NCBI GenBank assembly: GCA_945957335.1
Contig: CAMFLJ010000067.1
Span: 1-14,300 of the forward strand
DNA: 14,300 nucleotides
DNA from: an uncultured Actinomycetes bacterium
GTDB taxonomy: Bacteria; Actinomycetota; Acidimicrobiia; Acidimicrobiales; Acidimicrobilacustridaceae
Direction of reading: 5' to 3'
Numbering within the stretch: the stretch's first letter is position 1; every line of letters begins with the position of its first letter. Of this stretch, positions 12,059 through 14,300 are shown piece after piece. The position numbers and the translations under genes were made by a program. The notes below the pieces were generated by a model. That model saw only the letters and a program-made list of their open reading frames with translations, was not told the origin of the DNA and searched no databases.

Positions 12059-13500
12059 CCGGCGGAGACCGGGATGCGGGGCCCGCCCCGCGTGGGTCGA
12101 GGCGTCCGGGCGCCCCGTCGGGGCAGGAGCACGGCGAGCTCGGCGTTCTCCTCCGGGTCGAGGACGCTGTGCTGGACGCAGGCGGGCACGATCTGACCGG
12201 ACCCGGGGTGGCCCATGGCGTAGACACAGGCCTCGAGCCGCTCCTGGGCGGCCCGGAGGCTCGGGGCCTCGAGTCGCTCGCCCCGCTGCAGGGCCTCCCA
12301 CGCCGGGCCCACGTCGGCGGCGTCGATGAAGCTGTGCATGACGTAGGTGGTGGGGTGGACGCCGTGGAGGAACGCCTTCGCTCCCCCACCTCGACGGATG
12401 AGGCGCCTCGCCCAAGCGGCGGCGGTCGACAGGTCCCGACGGTTTGCCAGGACGATGCGCGCCATCCGCGCACCCATCGATGCTCGGGAGGCGAACAGGA
12501 AGTTGCCGGGCAGCGCCCGGTAGAGGGCGTCCCGGGCCGCCAGGTCGTGGGGATCGTCGTCCTCGAACACGGGGGTGTAGCGGTCGTCGGTCCAGAGCCC
12601 CCACGTGGCCCGGTTGCAGCGGAGATCTCCCATCTGCATCGCCCGGAAGGGGAGCGACCGTCCGACGCCGCGCTCGACCTCGTGCCAGACCGCGTCGTCG
12701 GTGAGGGCCCGGTAGTCGTCGTCCCATCGGCGCTCGTTGCCGACGTGGGCTGCCGGCTGGAAGGAGAAGACGCGGAACCCCATCCGGCGACCCCTCTGGA
12801 CCACCCCTGCGATCTGGTCGAGGTTGGCGGGGGTGACCGTCATGTTGTGGGCCAGGTGGTGGCGCACCCCGTGCTCGCGCCGCAGTCGCTCGAACATGTC
12901 GACGGTCCGCTGCCGGAAGACGTCGAGCTCGGCCTCGGTCTCGGGGTGTGGCGCGCCACGGCGGCCGTGCATGGTGGTGTCGATGTGGATGGCGAAGGCG
13001 AGCACGTCGAAGCGGCGGCGGCCGTCGGGCCGTACCGCCAGCCGTTCGAGGTAGTCGTAGTCGAAGTCGCCGTGGCTGAAGCTCATCGGGAAGCGCTCGT
13101 GTCGGCGCATGACCTCGAGCGCCTCGGCGTGGTCCTCGGGGTCGAGGAGCGTGGCCTCGCCGCCGATGAGCTGGGCGTGCACCCCGGGACCTCGGGCAGC
13201 GCGCAGGAACGACATCTGGGCGTCGACCTGTTCGATGGTGTGGCGCCCGTCGACGCGCACCTTGTTGGCGTCGGCCGAGTGGTAGCAGGGCTTGCAGGCG
13301 AAGTCGCAGGAGGGGAACACCCCGTGGGTGCCTTCGCACCCGGTGAGCTTCTGGCCCATGAGCTGGGCCGGGTTGCGGACGTGGTCCGGCAGCTCAGCCC
13401 AGCGCCTCGCCAGCGAGTCGGCGACGTCTGGGGCGACGGGACGGGTCCGCCGTTCGAGCGTCCGCAGCTTCTCCGTCACTGCGGCGAATCGGGTTGTCAT
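12055..13500 (-). CDS. Radical SAM enzyme, function unknown
   Basis: The 481-residue protein has a radical SAM cluster motif C65-x3-C69-x2-C72 in FPSCDFACKPCYHS, preceded by C55, and a glycine-rich SAM loop QLIGGEATLL near 109-118. Downstream stretches HNMTVTPANLDQI and FSFQPAAHVGNERRW suggest a full partial-TIM barrel. The C-terminal third has further cysteines (CVYAMGHPGSGQIVPAC), but no clear second cluster motif. I do not recognise a named family. ATG 13500 overlaps the ABC permease stop as ATGA and has GGAGG upstream; the stop overlaps the CDP-alcohol transferase start. The tight order suggests its product, or a modification it makes, feeds the transferase; this is inference. Confidence 0.88.
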   Translation of the reverse strand: MTTRFAAVTEKLRTLERRTRPVAPDVADSLARRWAELPDHVRNPAQLMGQKLTGCEGTHGVFPSCDFACKPCYHSADANKVRVDGRHTIEQVDAQMSFLRAARGPGVHAQLIGGEATLLDPEDHAEALEVMRRHERFPMSFSHGDFDYDYLERLAVRPDGRRRFDVLAFAIHIDTTMHGRRGAPHPETEAELDVFRQRTVDMFERLRREHGVRHHLAHNMTVTPANLDQIAGVVQRGRRMGFRVFSFQPAAHVGNERRWDDDYRALTDDAVWHEVERGVGRSLPFRAMQMGDLRCNRATWGLWTDDRYTPVFEDDDPHDLAARDALYRALPGNFLFASRASMGARMARIVLANRRDLSTAAAWARRLIRRGGGAKAFLHGVHPTTYVMHSFIDAADVGPAWEALQRGERLEAPSLRAAQERLEACVYAMGHPGSGQIVPACVQHSVLDPEENAELAVLLPRRGARTPRPTRGGPRIPVSAG

Positions 13501-14225
13501 CGGGAGCCTCCGGTTCGGTGTTCGACCTCCACGGTCAGCGAGCGGCCGGCGAGGACGGCGAGGACGAGGGCGGGCAGGAGCAGCACGACGGTGACCGCCG
13601 CGCCGATCTGGGGGTCAGAGCGCAGGTAGGGGACGGCCACCACGGGGAGCATCGGGATGCCGCCCCCGACACCCAGGCTGGTGCCGTACTGGCTCCACGA
13701 CACGGCGAACCCGAGGGCGACGGCCAGGAGCACCGCGCCTCGGCTGGCGGGCAGGGTGACGGTCAGGAAGCGGCGCAGGGGACCGGCGCCGAGCGTCGAC
13801 GCGGCTTCCTCGTTGGAGGTGAGCTCCGGTGAGAACGCCGGGACGAGGGCCAGGACCACGTAGCCGAGGACGTAGACGAGATGCGCCAGGACCACCCCGG
13901 CGAGCGAGTCGGCCAGACCCAGGCGCAGCATCCAGGTCGTGAGCCCGGTGCCGACGGCGAGCTGGGGGACCACGAGCGGAGCGACGACGACGGCGACGAT
14001 CGTGGTCCGGACCCGCCCGGACGACACCGAGATGGCCCGAGCGGCGGGCCATCCCACGACGAGCGCGATGGCGACCGACGCGCCCGCCACGGCCGCCGAG
14101 TTCCGCACCGCCGGCAGCAGGAGCGGATCGTCGAACAGGGCGTCGAAGCCTCGTGTGCCGATGGTCTGGGGCCAGAGGCTCCGGCCGGTCCACTGGTCCG
14201 CCAGCGCCTCGACGACGAGCAGCCC
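13497..14225 (-). CDS. ABC transporter permease, 5' end missing
   Basis: The 242 visible residues form a MetI-type inner-membrane permease with about five hydrophobic helices and the EAA loop EEAASTLGAGPLRRFLTVTLPA (E139, G146, LP 158-159), which contacts the ATPase. The overall form is like the permeases of spermidine/putrescine, thiamine, iron or phosphonate importers; the substrate cannot be told. The N-terminus is lost because genomic sequence ends at 14225. The open frame continues through the adapter and appears to begin MGLGDVYKRQ, but those ten residues are translated adapter and must not be annotated. The stop overlaps the radical SAM start as ATGA, so the three minus-strand genes form one operon whose promoter lies outside the window. 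Confidence 0.85.
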   Translation of the reverse strand, partial: GLLVVEALADQWTGRSLWPQTIGTRGFDALFDDPLLLPAVRNSAAVAGASVAIALVVGWPAARAISVSSGRVRTTIVAVVVAPLVVPQLAVGTGLTTWMLRLGLADSLAGVVLAHLVYVLGYVVLALVPAFSPELTSNEEAASTLGAGPLRRFLTVTLPASRGAVLLAVALGFAVSWSQYGTSLGVGGGIPMLPVVAVPYLRSDPQIGAAVTVVLLLPALVLAVLAGRSLTVEVEHRTGGSR

Positions 14226-14300
14226 CTGTCTCTTATACACATCTCCGAGCCCCACGAGACTAAGGCGAATCGCGGTTTGCGTGGTGTGGGTGAAAAGGGG
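14226..14300. other. Illumina Nextera adapter, i7 index and degraded read tail (artefact)
   Basis: Bases 14226-14244 are CTGTCTCTTATACACATCT, the Tn5 mosaic end used in Nextera libraries. Bases 14245-14260 are the rest of the Nextera adapter arm with one extra C. Bases 14261-14268 are TAAGGCGA, the N701 i7 index. The remainder aligns position by position with the P7 tail, with many changes to G, and ends AAAAGGGG. None of this is genomic. Confidence 0.97.

Noticed and set aside
11405..13339. 644-residue open frame suggesting a radical SAM/CDP-alcohol transferase fusion
   Set aside because: The part upstream of 12058 is the radical SAM gene in the wrong frame. The GTGA overlap shows two separate genes.
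12169..13629. 486-residue plus-strand open frame opposite the radical SAM gene
   Set aside because: Composition is that of an antisense shadow; the minus strand carries the cluster-binding cysteines and coupled starts.
13497..14255. ABC permease with an apparent start MGLGDVYKRQ
   Set aside because: The first ten residues are adapter; the true gene is truncated at 14225.
1..14300. CRISPR arrays, tRNA or rRNA genes, insertion sequences
   Set aside because: No regular direct repeats, no cloverleaf-like or rRNA-like segments, and no transposase or paired terminal repeats were seen; the only transposon-derived bases are the Nextera mosaic end in the adapter.

Overview
The window is GC-rich DNA from an actinobacterium. 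Mycothiol enzymes (a mycothione reductase and a mycoredoxin-like glutaredoxin) occur only in that phylum, and GTG starts, four-base start/stop overlaps and leaderless genes fit it. The class cannot be fixed from sequence alone; an uncultured Acidimicrobiia-like lineage is only a guess. The last 75 bases are not genomic: they are Illumina Nextera adapter with an i7 index, so the piece ends at a contig edge and genomic sequence stops at 14225.

Layout. 1-256: the 3' end of a rhodanese domain, probably of an ArsR-rhodanese regulator. 310-483 (minus): a 57-residue zinc-finger anti-sigma-like protein, divergent from 562-2217 (plus), an ECF sigma factor, an RsrA-like zinc anti-sigma factor and a flavodoxin-family protein. 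2221-2824 (minus): a thioredoxin-fold protein and a small membrane protein preceded by an 11-codon leader ORF. 2922-3572 (plus): a peroxiredoxin-like protein. 3562-4987 (minus): a CcdA-like transporter and a TlpA-like lipoprotein. 5029-6219 (minus): a DUF3179 lipoprotein. 6310-7674 (minus): mycothione reductase. 7855-8412 (plus): a four-helix membrane protein. 8521-9909 (plus): a MerA-like flavin disulfide reductase. 9927-11361 (minus): a coupled operon of mycoredoxin, methyltransferase and NrtS-like protein. 11405-14225 (minus): a separate coupled operon of ABC permease (5' end missing), radical SAM enzyme and CDP-alcohol phosphatidyltransferase. No stretch longer than 300 bases lacks a gene.

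The main result is a promoter family. Nine sites match GGAA(T/G)-N18/19-GTT, with a tenth weaker site, and they stand before nearly every transcription unit from 310 to 11361. This is the published consensus of the thiol-stress sigma factors SigR (Streptomyces) and SigH (Mycobacterium). The local ECF sigma factor has such a promoter itself, and its downstream partner has the RsrA spacing of zinc and redox residues (C16, H42, C46, C49). At seven of the ten sites an ATG or GTG begins exactly eight bases after GTT, which implies leaderless mRNAs starting at or next to the initiation codon.

The inference is a self-contained thiol/disulfide-stress island: sigma factor, two zinc-finger anti-sigma proteins and most of the regulon in about 11 kb, covering cytoplasmic mycothiol redox, peroxide reduction and extracytoplasmic thiol-disulfide exchange. 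The radical SAM/CDP-alcohol operon at the right shows no such promoter inside the window and is probably an unrelated neighbour.
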